DNA of 64,000 bases from Butyrivibrio sp. INlla16 (lineage in GTDB: Bacteria > Bacillota > Clostridia > Lachnospirales > Lachnospiraceae), in NCBI RefSeq assembly GCF_900104155.1, contig NZ_FMYB01000001.1, positions 181,430-245,429 on the forward strand, written 5' to 3'. How positions within the stretch are numbered: the stretch's first letter is position 1; each line of letters starts with the position of its first letter. Made by a program: the position numbers and the translations under genes. Below are positions 16,266-23,930 of this stretch, piece by piece. Below the pieces are notes generated by a model. The model did not search any database and was not told the origin of the DNA. It saw nothing but the letters and a program-made list of their open reading frames with translations.

Positions 16266-18392
16266 TTATGCTTCCTTCTTCCTCCGATTCAGGATGTCGT
16301 TTGCCATTTCAAGATACGGGTTCTTGAACTCCGGGGCATTGGCGCGCAGCTCTGCATCTTTAGCGTCCATAAACTTGCAAAACTCATCAAAGGAATAGCG
16401 TTTACTTCCGCCATCATACATATACCATTTGCTGGCTGCATTGGGATCCTGCTCAAGAAGTCTTTCTCGGGTGGTTTTCTGATTCTTCCTGAGCTTCTCA
16501 ATATTCCGCTCGATAAGTTCACCCTGCATCTTCATGAACTCATATCCGTCCATGGCTTTTTGTATCTTACCGTTTTCCCAGTTTTCCTGAATAAGACGCT
16601 TCATGCGTTCAGCCTCGGTTTCTTCTTTCATCTCTTCTGATTCATCTACAGAACCGTTCTGTATCCAATCCTTGAAGGATGCTTCGCTGATTTTACCCGA
16701 CATGTAGCCTGACCACTTATCTTTATCAGCTATAAACTCTGAACTGATATTGTTCTGAGCTACCCACTCCATGATAAGTTGGGCGCGCTCATAATCTTCA
16801 TCGTTTTGGAATTCAATCTCCCAATCAATCCCATTAGTTTCACTATTGGAATAGCGTACTCCGTTAGCATCCATGGAAATCAGACCAAGCTCGGACTTTC
16901 TCTGGTCGGAAGTATCTGCAGCACCGGAAACTGATGAAGCATAAACTGATACTTCATATCTATACTCCTCTTTTGCATATGTATTATCTGCCGGTGCTGT
17001 TTCTTTTGCTTCATTGACAGCTTTATCAGTATCGCCAAGGAGCTTTTCCCACTCTTCATCTGTAAGATCTCCCAAATCCTTGTCTCCACCCTTGGTTGCA
17101 AAGAGATTAGCGGTTTCTTCCAGCATTTTCAGAAGTACGGATGAGTCAAATTTTTCTTTTGTCTGTTCTTTTGTAAAGGAAGCTTTGGAACCAGAAATTG
17201 TATCGCTCCAGTTACTCTTTTTGGAGATAGCCTCATCCAGTGAAGCATACTCTGTCTTTCTCAAAGGATCTGTAACGTTTTTAAGCACGCTGTAACTGCC
17301 AAAAGCATATCCCGTTCCTGTGTCATGGGCATCTGCATATTGGCAGTAAGCGAACATCTCTACTGCCGATGCATGCTTAGGATCAACTTCATTTATATTT
17401 ACGTCAATGTCCTGGTCACCGACATGCACCCGGACAATAGCATCATCTGAGCCGGGCTTGAATACTTCTGATGCAGTCATCACATAAGTCATATTTCCGA
17501 CAGGAAGTGTGCCCATTCCACTTAAGGGAGTAACTATCTCTTTCTGTTCGTCTTCCTTATCGCTCACTTCTACAGGTTTTGTGGCATCAGCTGTTTCAGC
17601 GCCGCCTATTTCCCGGCTGCCAAAATAACTTATTGCCTGGAACCGGAATCCTGAAAAAGTACCAAAGCTTCCGGTATCTCCCCAGACTTTGGCTCCTGCA
17701 AATGTTGTTGCATTCTCTACTGGCTCAGGAGAAATGCCTGTGCCAACACCTGATGTCATCATGACTTCCATCAGCCTGTTTATGTGGGAAAGAAGCTGCT
17801 CAGCTCCAAGAGTGCTTACGCCCATCATCTGGAAGTTGTTTATGGAACCGTTAAGCTCAGACAGGTAATTCTTTTTCTCAAATATATCAACAGGAGCCAC
17901 ATCATCCACTGCCTGCATGGCTTCATCAGCAATACCTTCTGTATCGCGGATATATGAGCAAAGTGCCGCAAATTCAGTAAAATCAGAGTCGGTCGGATCA
18001 ACGTTATATGGATCGATTTCCTTTGAGAACTCCTTGCCATTCTCATCAGTTCCGGTTGCAGTATACTTTCTGCTGTCACCATCCACATCAATCCGAATTT
18101 CAAACTTCTGCATTACACCCTGATATGAATATGCTGTTTTACCATCGGAAAGCTGTGTTGCGGTATAACCCGAGTTCCACACATTCGCTGTGATCACCCT
18201 TGTGTAGCCCTTCTTTTTGGGTTCTTCCTCTTTTTCCAGGGTATCTACAACCTCTGGTGAATCCTCGTCTTTTTCAAGAACAGCACTCTGGAAATCACTA
18301 TTTCCGATGGTCTGGTTTGAATAATAGTGGGCACTCTGCACAAATGCACTCTGCGAGTAATAATAGTTTCCGTTTGTAATTGTATTTGACAT
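16266..18392 (-). CDS. Large cargo protein with two copies of a shared domain
   Basis: This 708-residue protein starts MSNTITNGNYYYSQSAFVQS, without signal peptide; AAAGGA lies six bases before this ATG. Residues about 90-150 (FEIRIDVDG ... KEIDPYNVDPTDSDFTEFAA) and 300-355 (AIVRVHVGDQDIDVNINEVD, then PKHASAVEMFAYCQYADAHD) are two copies of a domain that also occurs in the three small proteins at 18525-20596. A stretch near 530-580 may be a third, diverged copy. The C-terminal 120 residues are a charged coiled coil. It probably acts as the central or scaffold member of the cargo; the role is unknown. Confidence 0.6.
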   Translation of the reverse strand: MSNTITNGNYYYSQSAFVQSAHYYSNQTIGNSDFQSAVLEKDEDSPEVVDTLEKEEEPKKKGYTRVITANVWNSGYTATQLSDGKTAYSYQGVMQKFEIRIDVDGDSRKYTATGTDENGKEFSKEIDPYNVDPTDSDFTEFAALCSYIRDTEGIADEAMQAVDDVAPVDIFEKKNYLSELNGSINNFQMMGVSTLGAEQLLSHINRLMEVMMTSGVGTGISPEPVENATTFAGAKVWGDTGSFGTFSGFRFQAISYFGSREIGGAETADATKPVEVSDKEDEQKEIVTPLSGMGTLPVGNMTYVMTASEVFKPGSDDAIVRVHVGDQDIDVNINEVDPKHASAVEMFAYCQYADAHDTGTGYAFGSYSVLKNVTDPLRKTEYASLDEAISKKSNWSDTISGSKASFTKEQTKEKFDSSVLLKMLEETANLFATKGGDKDLGDLTDEEWEKLLGDTDKAVNEAKETAPADNTYAKEEYRYEVSVYASSVSGAADTSDQRKSELGLISMDANGVRYSNSETNGIDWEIEFQNDEDYERAQLIMEWVAQNNISSEFIADKDKWSGYMSGKISEASFKDWIQNGSVDESEEMKEETEAERMKRLIQENWENGKIQKAMDGYEFMKMQGELIERNIEKLRKNQKTTRERLLEQDPNAASKWYMYDGGSKRYSFDEFCKFMDAKDAELRANAPEFKNPYLEMANDILNRRKKEA

Positions 18393-18524
18393 AAGTGTTC
18401 CTTTCTGCGGCTCGTCCGTCATTCAGAGCCGCGCCACTCTCCGGAAAGGACCGAGTGGGCAAATAACCTTCAGATACATCATTTTGTCTTTGGCGCCACC
18501 TTCTTTCACATAATTCTTTAACAA

Positions 18525-19142
18525 CTACAGCCACTTTAATATGTCGAGAAGTCCCTGGACTCCTCTGGGTGACATGGTATTGTTCATATTGAGCTTTAGC
18601 TGTTGCTCATACCAACTTCTGAAGTTTATGTTAGTATTCATATCTGCATCAGGCATACTGTACTCCATCTTGTAATGTGCTGATACAAGGTTCATCATCA
18701 CATCCTTCTGATCAAGCTTCCCCTCATCCTTCAGGTGGTGCATTCTTACTGAAAGATCAATAAAATTGCAATTGGAGCCATCCACGCTGTCTACATCTAC
18801 TAGGCGTTCCTCACATCTCCCATCGTTATACTGCAGCTTCACGGTATACTCGGAACCTGAACCATCATTTCTGTAGACATAGGCATGGTAGCCATATTGC
18901 CCGTCATACCAGTGATATGTAGGCTCGCCTGATGTAGCAGTCTCTTCTGGATTTATAGCGGTCTCCTCGGTTTTTCTGTTGTTTTCAGTTTCCGGCTCAT
19001 AGATCCTGCTCTTTTCAGATAGCTTGTTTGCAAAAGAGCTTGTTCCGGAATTATCACATTCATCTGCCGGAGATGATTTGATGCCGGTTCGGACTCCCGA
19101 GAAAGTGCTAACATAGCTTAAATACTGCGAATTAACCTGCAT
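18525..19142 (-). CDS. Small cargo protein with the shared VDP/AY domain
   Basis: This 205-residue protein starts MQVNSQYLSYVSTFSGVRTG, with GGAGG nine bases upstream. Residues 1-70 are polar and probably disordered. Residues 75-142 (HWYDGQYGYHAYVYRNDGSG ... VDSVDGSNCNFIDLSVRMHH) are the shared domain. The C-terminus RSWYEQQLKLNMN ... GLLDILKWL is closely paralleled in the 19309-19920 protein, so the two are a local duplication. It is the first gene after operator 3. Confidence 0.6.
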   Translation of the reverse strand: MQVNSQYLSYVSTFSGVRTGIKSSPADECDNSGTSSFANKLSEKSRIYEPETENNRKTEETAINPEETATSGEPTYHWYDGQYGYHAYVYRNDGSGSEYTVKLQYNDGRCEERLVDVDSVDGSNCNFIDLSVRMHHLKDEGKLDQKDVMMNLVSAHYKMEYSMPDADMNTNINFRSWYEQQLKLNMNNTMSPRGVQGLLDILKWL

Positions 19143-19177
19143 GGATTATGCACCTCCTTTATTTCCGGTATAAAAAT

Positions 19178-19217
19178 GCCGAATATCCCCAGGCTGATCA
19201 ATCCTTTGATATCTGGC
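19178..19217 (-). terminator. Leader hairpin, GCCGAATATC type (operator 3 unit)
   Basis: GCCGAATATC (19178-19187) pairs with GATATCTGGC (19208-19217) with one mismatch and one wobble. It is followed on the minus strand by ATTTTTAT. It sits between operator 3 and the first gene. Near-identical arms recur at 20626 and 22068. Confidence 0.6.
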
Positions 19218-19269
19218 TGTTCCATCACTATTAATATCGGTTTTAATGTGTTCTGCTTAATATGGCTGT

Positions 19270-19301
19270 CATGAATAGACGTTATAATGGCATGATTAGC
19301 A
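19270..19301 (-). promoter_or_regulatory. LytTR-type operator 3
   Basis: CATGAATAGAC (19270-19280) and the weaker CATGATTAGCA (19291-19301) have a 21-bp period. A GATATTAAT stretch lies about 32 nt downstream on the minus strand. Confidence 0.7.
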
Positions 19302-19308
19302 GTTTTTG

Positions 19309-19920
19309 CTAAATCCATTTGAGAATATCCATAAGGTCTTTTATATACTTCGGAGATCCATTGTTTTTTATCTCCAGCATCAGCAGCCGTTCATACCTGC
19401 TTCTAAAGTCGATTACAGTATGATCATCAGCTTCCGGCAAGTTGTATCTCATATAAATTTGTGCCTGAATGATCTGCACTCCTGCGTTTTCTATTTTTCC
19501 TTGGTCCTCAAGATGATACAGCTTTACAGAAAGATCTGTAATATTACATGATGCCGCATCAATCATATCTGCATTAACGGTTCTTTCCTCTATTCTTCCA
19601 TTGTCATACCTCAGCTTCACTGTATACTCCGATTCAGTTCCTTCATTTTTATACACATATGCTGTATACCCAAAATTCCCATCGTGCCAACGATGATCAG
19701 GCACTCCTTGCTCCGGCATTTCCTTATTTACTACATCATCATTGGAATTAACAATTTCCAATTTTTTATCAGTATCATTCAGGCACTCCTGCTTTTCCAA
19801 CAATTTATCTTTAAAAGAAGATTTATCCTGATCTGTTTCATGACCATCAACCGATGTTACGTCATTAAAATATGCCATTGAAGATAGCGCAAAATCACCT
19901 TTTATCAACCCAATACTCAT
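19309..19920 (-). CDS. Small cargo protein, paralogue of the 18525-19142 product
   Basis: This 203-residue protein starts MSIGLIKGDFALSSMAYFND, AAAGG upstream. Residues 77-142 (HRWHDGNFGYTAYVYKNEGT ... MIDAASCNITDLSVKLYHLE) match the neighbour's shared domain closely, and the C-terminus ends in DLMDILKWI against DILKWL. There is no signal peptide. It lies 46 bp after the 19967-20596 gene in the operator-4 unit. The pair shows that the cargo grew by tandem duplication. Confidence 0.6.
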   Translation of the reverse strand: MSIGLIKGDFALSSMAYFNDVTSVDGHETDQDKSSFKDKLLEKQECLNDTDKKLEIVNSNDDVVNKEMPEQGVPDHRWHDGNFGYTAYVYKNEGTESEYTVKLRYDNGRIEERTVNADMIDAASCNITDLSVKLYHLEDQGKIENAGVQIIQAQIYMRYNLPEADDHTVIDFRSRYERLLMLEIKNNGSPKYIKDLMDILKWI

Positions 19921-19966
19921 ATCATGAACCTTTCAGCACATCTTTTTTGCATCAGCTACTACAATT

Positions 19967-20596
19967 TCATACGAATGCATATGATTTCATGCTCATCCCA
20001 AAAGCATTTCTGCTATCTAACAGCGCATCATAGAATGCCTTGAACTTAAGGTAACCCTGCATATTTCCAACTGTGTACTGCATCTGCATCATATCGCGTG
20101 CCAAATCCATGAAGTTAGCTTTTTCAAGGCCATCATAGTCTGGGGTCTTATCATAGATTCTGTTCTTGGACATGAGGAAACTGTCAACTGCACTTTTGCA
20201 CTTTCCTGAGTCTGACAGATATGACGAATAAGCATGCATTTCTGCGGAAGTTGCATTGGTAGGATCAACTTCAGAAATTTTCACCATCTGCTCAGTCTTA
20301 TTCCCGTTCTTATCCCATATTTCAACCCTGTACTCCGGATCGTTTTCGTCAAAATCTGCAGGCTTATATACGGCAGTGTTTATTCCAGAACGCGCATCGA
20401 CCCACGAGCTCAGACATCTTGAACCATCTTCTGCCACCTTTTTATAGTGAAGAGTAAGACCGGAAGATTCTGTAACCGTATATCCGTTATCAAGAGTATT
20501 TTTAAAATCACCGGCTACATTATTGTTTTTATTCTTAGTTCCTTCGCTACCTATTCCCTGATAGGAATAGGCGTTACTTACAGCACCTATATTCAT
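19967..20596 (-). CDS. Small cargo protein with the shared VDP/AY domain
   Basis: This 209-residue protein starts MNIGAVSNAYSYQGIG; AAGGAG lies eight bases before this third in-frame start. Residues about 72-130 (YRVEIWDKNGNKTEQMVKIS, then EVDPTNATSAEMHAYSSYLS) are the clearest copy of the shared domain and match the second copy in the 708-residue protein. The rest is polar and helical. The MNIGxVxNAY start is shared with the 13348-14061 protein. It is the first gene after operator 4. Confidence 0.6.
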   Translation of the reverse strand: MNIGAVSNAYSYQGIGSEGTKNKNNNVAGDFKNTLDNGYTVTESSGLTLHYKKVAEDGSRCLSSWVDARSGINTAVYKPADFDENDPEYRVEIWDKNGNKTEQMVKISEVDPTNATSAEMHAYSSYLSDSGKCKSAVDSFLMSKNRIYDKTPDYDGLEKANFMDLARDMMQMQYTVGNMQGYLKFKAFYDALLDSRNAFGMSMKSYAFV

Positions 20597-20625
20597 AGCC
20601 ATCACTCCTTCATATCACATAAAAA

Positions 20626-20665
20626 GCCGAATATCATCAGATTGTTCAATCCATTGATATCCGGC
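20626..20665 (-). terminator. Leader hairpin, GCCGAATATC type (operator 4 unit)
   Basis: GCCGAATATC (20626-20635) pairs along its full length with GATATCCGGC (20656-20665), counting one wobble. TTTTTATG follows on the minus strand. It lies between operator 4 and the start codon, in the untranslated leader. Confidence 0.65.
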
Positions 20666-20721
20666 AAATCCTTTGCTGATATAAATATCGGTAAAGGCAT
20701 AAGTCATCTTAATATTTGTGG

Positions 20722-20753
20722 CATGAATAGACGTTAAAATGACATGAATAGAC
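20722..20753 (-). promoter_or_regulatory. LytTR-type operator 4
   Basis: Two identical copies of CATGAATAGAC (20722-20732, 20743-20753) lie 21 bp apart, the best-conserved site of the set. TATTTAT follows about 31 nt downstream on the minus strand. Confidence 0.8.
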
Positions 20754-20759
20754 CTCATC

Positions 20760-21326
20760 TCATGTACATGGCTGACATTTCTCCAGTACTGTCTTGGAAA
20801 TGGATGTAAATATATCCACTAATTCTTTATCAAGCTGTGTGCCAGCAACTTCTCTGATAATTCTGAAAGCTTCCTCATGAGTTTTTGCATCTTCATAAGG
20901 TCGTTTCATCGTTATTGCTGAATAAGTGTCAGTGATAGCAATTATCCTTGAAGCAAGAGGAATATCGGGCCCCTTTAGCTTATAATAACCTTTTCCATCA
21001 ATTCTCTCATGATGATATAAAACCCAGTCTGTAATCCCATCAAATAAACCAAGCGATTCTATTATTTTTACACCAAGCTCCGGATGAGTACGCATTATTT
21101 TCCATTCCTCATCATCAAGCTTGCCAGGCTTATTCAATATAGACTCGGAAATTTCCAGTTTCCCTATGTCATGCAAAAAGGCAGCATACTCCAGTCCAAC
21201 TGGATTCACCACATTTTGATATTCATGCGGCAGGTTCTCATAAAACAGCATGGTAAGATTTTGAACATGCTTACAATGCCACTGCACTTCTTTGTTTTTG
21301 AAGAAAAATGAAACTGGTCCATCCAT
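20760..21326 (-). CDS. HD-GYP-like phosphohydrolase
   Basis: This 188-residue protein is a stand-alone HD domain. AAFLHDIGKLEI gives the HD pair and DIGK, RTHPELGVKIIESLG the next histidine, and HHERIDGKGYY the HH and DGxGY motifs; the last residue is Tyr where classic HD-GYP enzymes have Pro. HD-GYP proteins hydrolyse cyclic di-GMP, but many degenerate members have other roles. I start at MDGPVSFFF with AAGGAA upstream, just after the stop of the preceding gene. It ties the cargo to a possible second-messenger signal. Confidence 0.75.
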   Translation of the reverse strand: MDGPVSFFFKNKEVQWHCKHVQNLTMLFYENLPHEYQNVVNPVGLEYAAFLHDIGKLEISESILNKPGKLDDEEWKIMRTHPELGVKIIESLGLFDGITDWVLYHHERIDGKGYYKLKGPDIPLASRIIAITDTYSAITMKRPYEDAKTHEEAFRIIREVAGTQLDKELVDIFTSISKTVLEKCQPCT

Positions 21327-21340
21327 CAAAACGTTCCTTA

Positions 21341-22027
21341 TTACCCATCTATACAAAATTCCATATGCCCGGAATCGTTCCCACAATCAATTTCCACGGT
21401 CTTCATTATATAGCTTTCTCCTGAAGGAACCGGATATGTAAAATATAACCTGCTTTTATCCCATTTCAATTCTGGCTCTCCTGAAGAACTGCCTGTATAA
21501 AACCATTTTTCATAAACATAGTTCGTATGAAACTCTGTAAAATCAACATTATCAATCAGTACTATCCCATATGCCCCCGCTTCTTTGCTTATAACTCCAT
21601 ATGCCTTATATCTACCTTTGTTCTCTTCAGCCATTTTTACGAGAACATCTGCATCCTCTTTCCAATCAATAGTATTATTCCAAGCAACCGGTTCAGAATT
21701 GTATTGGTTGAGTATCCTATCAATTACTCGGCTATAGTCATTTTCAATATTATTATCATCGTGCGTTTTCATAGCAGGCTCAAATGTGTGGGCAACCTCA
21801 TCTGGAGCTTCTGTTGCTGTAATATCTTCTGCTGGTAAATAATCCTGTGAAGCTGTTTTCTCTTGTTCTCCTGAAAGAGTATCCTTAACATAATAAATAT
21901 CCTCTTCGAATAAATCACTTGATGATGTTGAGGCTGTTGTCTTTGAAGAAGATACAAGTATTCCCCCAATAACAACAGTAATGATTGCAAGTGTTATTCC
22001 GCAAATAACTATTGTTTTCTTTTTCAT
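21341..22027 (-). CDS. Membrane-anchored extracellular protein of unknown function
   Basis: This 228-residue protein starts MKKKTIVICGITLAIITVVI, a single N-terminal membrane helix with a positive-inside end and no clear cleavage site. A Ser/Thr/Glu-rich linker (residues 30-95) leads to an outer domain with NTIDWKEDADVLVKMAEENK and KWFYTGSSSGEPELKWDKSR. No family is recognised. GGAGG lies eight bases before the chosen ATG. Together with the HD gene it follows operator 5. Confidence 0.6.
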   Translation of the reverse strand: MKKKTIVICGITLAIITVVIGGILVSSSKTTASTSSSDLFEEDIYYVKDTLSGEQEKTASQDYLPAEDITATEAPDEVAHTFEPAMKTHDDNNIENDYSRVIDRILNQYNSEPVAWNNTIDWKEDADVLVKMAEENKGRYKAYGVISKEAGAYGIVLIDNVDFTEFHTNYVYEKWFYTGSSSGEPELKWDKSRLYFTYPVPSGESYIMKTVEIDCGNDSGHMEFCIDG

Positions 22028-22067
22028 AAGGAACACCTCCAGCTAGTTTTTAGCATTTATAACAAAT

Positions 22068-22108
22068 GCCGAATATCCATGAAGCTTTTCCTTCCGCTGA
22101 TATCCGGC
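22068..22108 (-). terminator. Leader hairpin, GCCGAATATC type (operator 5 unit)
   Basis: GCCGAATATC (22068-22077) pairs with GATATCCGGC (22099-22108). On the minus strand the T-run is poor (ATTTGTTAT). It lies between operator 5 and the first gene, as in the two other units. Confidence 0.55.
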
Positions 22109-22161
22109 AATTCTGTTATTTTTATTTTACTTTGTATATGAACCTAATTCTACATGGTTTG

Positions 22162-22193
22162 CATGAATAGACGTGAAACCGGCATTAATAGAC
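22162..22193 (-). promoter_or_regulatory. LytTR-type operator 5
   Basis: CATGAATAGAC (22162-22172) and CATTAATAGAC (22183-22193) have a 21-bp period. TAAAAT follows about 32 nt downstream on the minus strand. Confidence 0.75.
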
Positions 22194-22206
22194 ACAGATT
22201 TGCAAT

Positions 22207-22851
22207 CTACAGCGAAAGATCTATATATTCACCAGTTATTCCCCCTAAATTACAAGTCTTGAGTGATGATAGATCCACCCCACTGGAGTCTATTTCCACG
22301 ACATTTTGGAGCTGTGCCTCATAAAACTTGTGATATTCGGTGCCGATGGCCAGCGCAGCCTCATTTGATTCTTCACAGAGTTTTTCCATTTTCTTGTTAT
22401 GAGCTTCTTCTTCTCGCTGATCCCATTGGGATTCTTTTGACTCCGCTTTTTTCTTTTGCATCTGAGCCATGGCCTGTGCCATTTTGGCTGCCTGATACAG
22501 CTTCTTATCATAATCCATCAATCTGCTCTCATCTGATGCCGGAACGTTGTCACCATTAGCCAAGGCTCTGTAAACAGCCAACGCTTTAGCCTGATCTTTT
22601 ATGTATTTTTCCGTAGCAGCAGATTGTGTTTTTTCAGCAGCCATTTCTGCCTGTGTCTTCAGCATGTCACCATAGTCTTTGCGGTCTTTCACAAGCTGGC
22701 GACTGGATTCCTCTGTTAAAACAAGCTGGTCTTCTTCTTTGGAAAGTATAACGTCTTCACCTTCAGAGTTTTTCACAGTAGTCCCCTTAGGAATCCTATA
22801 TGCTTCGTATGTGTGCAGGTAGCCTGTATAATCCACACCTGAAATACTCAT
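22207..22851 (-). CDS. Helical cargo protein of unknown function
   Basis: This 214-residue protein starts MSISGVDYTGYLHTYEAYRI; AAGGAG lies eight bases upstream. Residues 60-165 are a long charged, Gln/Lys/Glu-rich helical region (QAEMAAEKTQSAATEKYIKD, then KKLYQAAKMAQAMAQMQKKK) that should form a coiled coil. There is no signal peptide. It lies 12 bp behind the likely original end of the DUF6033-like gene, so the two are probably translated together from operator 6. Confidence 0.55.
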   Translation of the reverse strand: MSISGVDYTGYLHTYEAYRIPKGTTVKNSEGEDVILSKEEDQLVLTEESSRQLVKDRKDYGDMLKTQAEMAAEKTQSAATEKYIKDQAKALAVYRALANGDNVPASDESRLMDYDKKLYQAAKMAQAMAQMQKKKAESKESQWDQREEEAHNKKMEKLCEESNEAALAIGTEYHKFYEAQLQNVVEIDSSGVDLSSLKTCNLGGITGEYIDLSL

Positions 22852-22863
22852 GTGATCAACTCC

Positions 22864-22965
22864 TTATCCCTTGTAATCAACCTTAGTTCCAACCATCCGT
22901 TCTGAATAGGTCATAACTCTGTCAGCCGCGCTATTATATGAATATCTCTGAGCCTTAGACAGAAG
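22864..22965 (-). pseudogene. C-terminal remnant behind an in-frame amber codon
   Basis: Directly after the TAG that ends the 22966-23757 gene, the same frame stays open for 33 codons (LLSKAQRYSYNSAADRVMTY and onward) and ends in TAA just inside the next ribosome binding site. The sequence reads like protein. The simplest view is a GAG to TAG change that cut off the C-terminus; readthrough is possible. Confidence 0.6.
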
Positions 22966-23757
22966 CTAATCCATAGACTCCGCTTCGAGAATTACGTAGT
23001 CCTCATCATAATTATCCTCTATTGTTTTATCGCCCTTCTTGTCAGTATCAGCATTATCCGTCTTTTTGTCTTTTACCTTCTGCAGGCGTTCCTCTCGGGC
23101 TTTTTTATCGGCTTTCTTTTTTTCCTGAAGCTTCTGTGTTTTCTTCTCCGCAGCTTTCTTCTCTGTTCGTTTCTTTTGCAGATCTGAAGACTTACCTACA
23201 GTGGCAAAAAAGCTCTCTTTCCCATTGGAATCAACAGATATGCCGAAATTCTTTACATTAGCACCGCTACTTGATAAGCCCATCTTTGCCTGTGTCATTT
23301 TTGCCTGAGACATGGCAATAATGCCCTCATACTTCTTCCTGAAGGATTCATCTGTGGCCATACGCTCAAGCTTTTCTTCATCTATGAGCACAACCATCTT
23401 ATTGGCATTGCCATAGGACGCAGCATTCTGCTGAACCTGCGCCTTCATATCATTGCTGACAGTGATAAACTCCATGTTATGGAACTTTGATTTCAACTTT
23501 CCAAGATAGTCTTTTGCCTTGGCAGAAAGCTGCACATCACCAATCGTGCTGCCATATTCTGCTGATCTGGGAACAAGAGAGCTCTTATTGTCTATTGGAG
23601 ACCAGTTTTTTGTTTCGATCGGAGCTGCTTTGCTATCTTTTGCAGCAGCTGCCGGGGCTGTTTTAGACGTAATCTGAGATTTATCACTTTGAGTTTTTGC
23701 TGAGTTCCATGTATTCTCTGTCTGCTGATAAGCAGAAATACCATTGATTCCAGCCAT
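22966..23757 (-). CDS. DUF6033-family cargo protein, probably truncated
   Basis: This 263-residue protein starts MAGINGISAYQQTENTW with AAGGAGG upstream. The core YLGKLKSKFHNMEFITVSND, then MVVLIDEEKLERMATDESFR and KKYEGIIAMSQ, fits the DUF6033 family of Lachnospiraceae; function unknown. A basic coiled coil (RTEKKAAEKKTQKLQEKKKA) follows. The frame ends ...LEAESMD at an amber codon and then continues for 33 sensible codons, so the natural C-terminus is probably lost. It is the first gene after operator 6. Confidence 0.7.
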   Translation of the reverse strand: MAGINGISAYQQTENTWNSAKTQSDKSQITSKTAPAAAAKDSKAAPIETKNWSPIDNKSSLVPRSAEYGSTIGDVQLSAKAKDYLGKLKSKFHNMEFITVSNDMKAQVQQNAASYGNANKMVVLIDEEKLERMATDESFRKKYEGIIAMSQAKMTQAKMGLSSSGANVKNFGISVDSNGKESFFATVGKSSDLQKKRTEKKAAEKKTQKLQEKKKADKKAREERLQKVKDKKTDNADTDKKGDKTIEDNYDEDYVILEAESMD

Positions 23758-23879
23758 AATCGTTTACCTCCTTGTAAATGACGCCGACATCCATTTCATG
23801 AAAATATTCAATTTTTCCGATAAGAATAGTTTTCTATATCTCTTTTCGTCATCAGAATAAGAAACAATAACCTCTGTTG

Positions 23880-23911
23880 CATGAATAGACGTTAAAATGA
23901 CATAAATAGAC
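23880..23911 (-). promoter_or_regulatory. LytTR-type operator 6
   Basis: CATGAATAGAC (23880-23890) and CATAAATAGAC (23901-23911) have a 21-bp period. A GATATAGA stretch follows about 35-38 nt downstream on the minus strand, ahead of the DUF6033-like gene. Confidence 0.75.
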
Positions 23912-23930
23912 ATAGATTAGTAATCAATAT

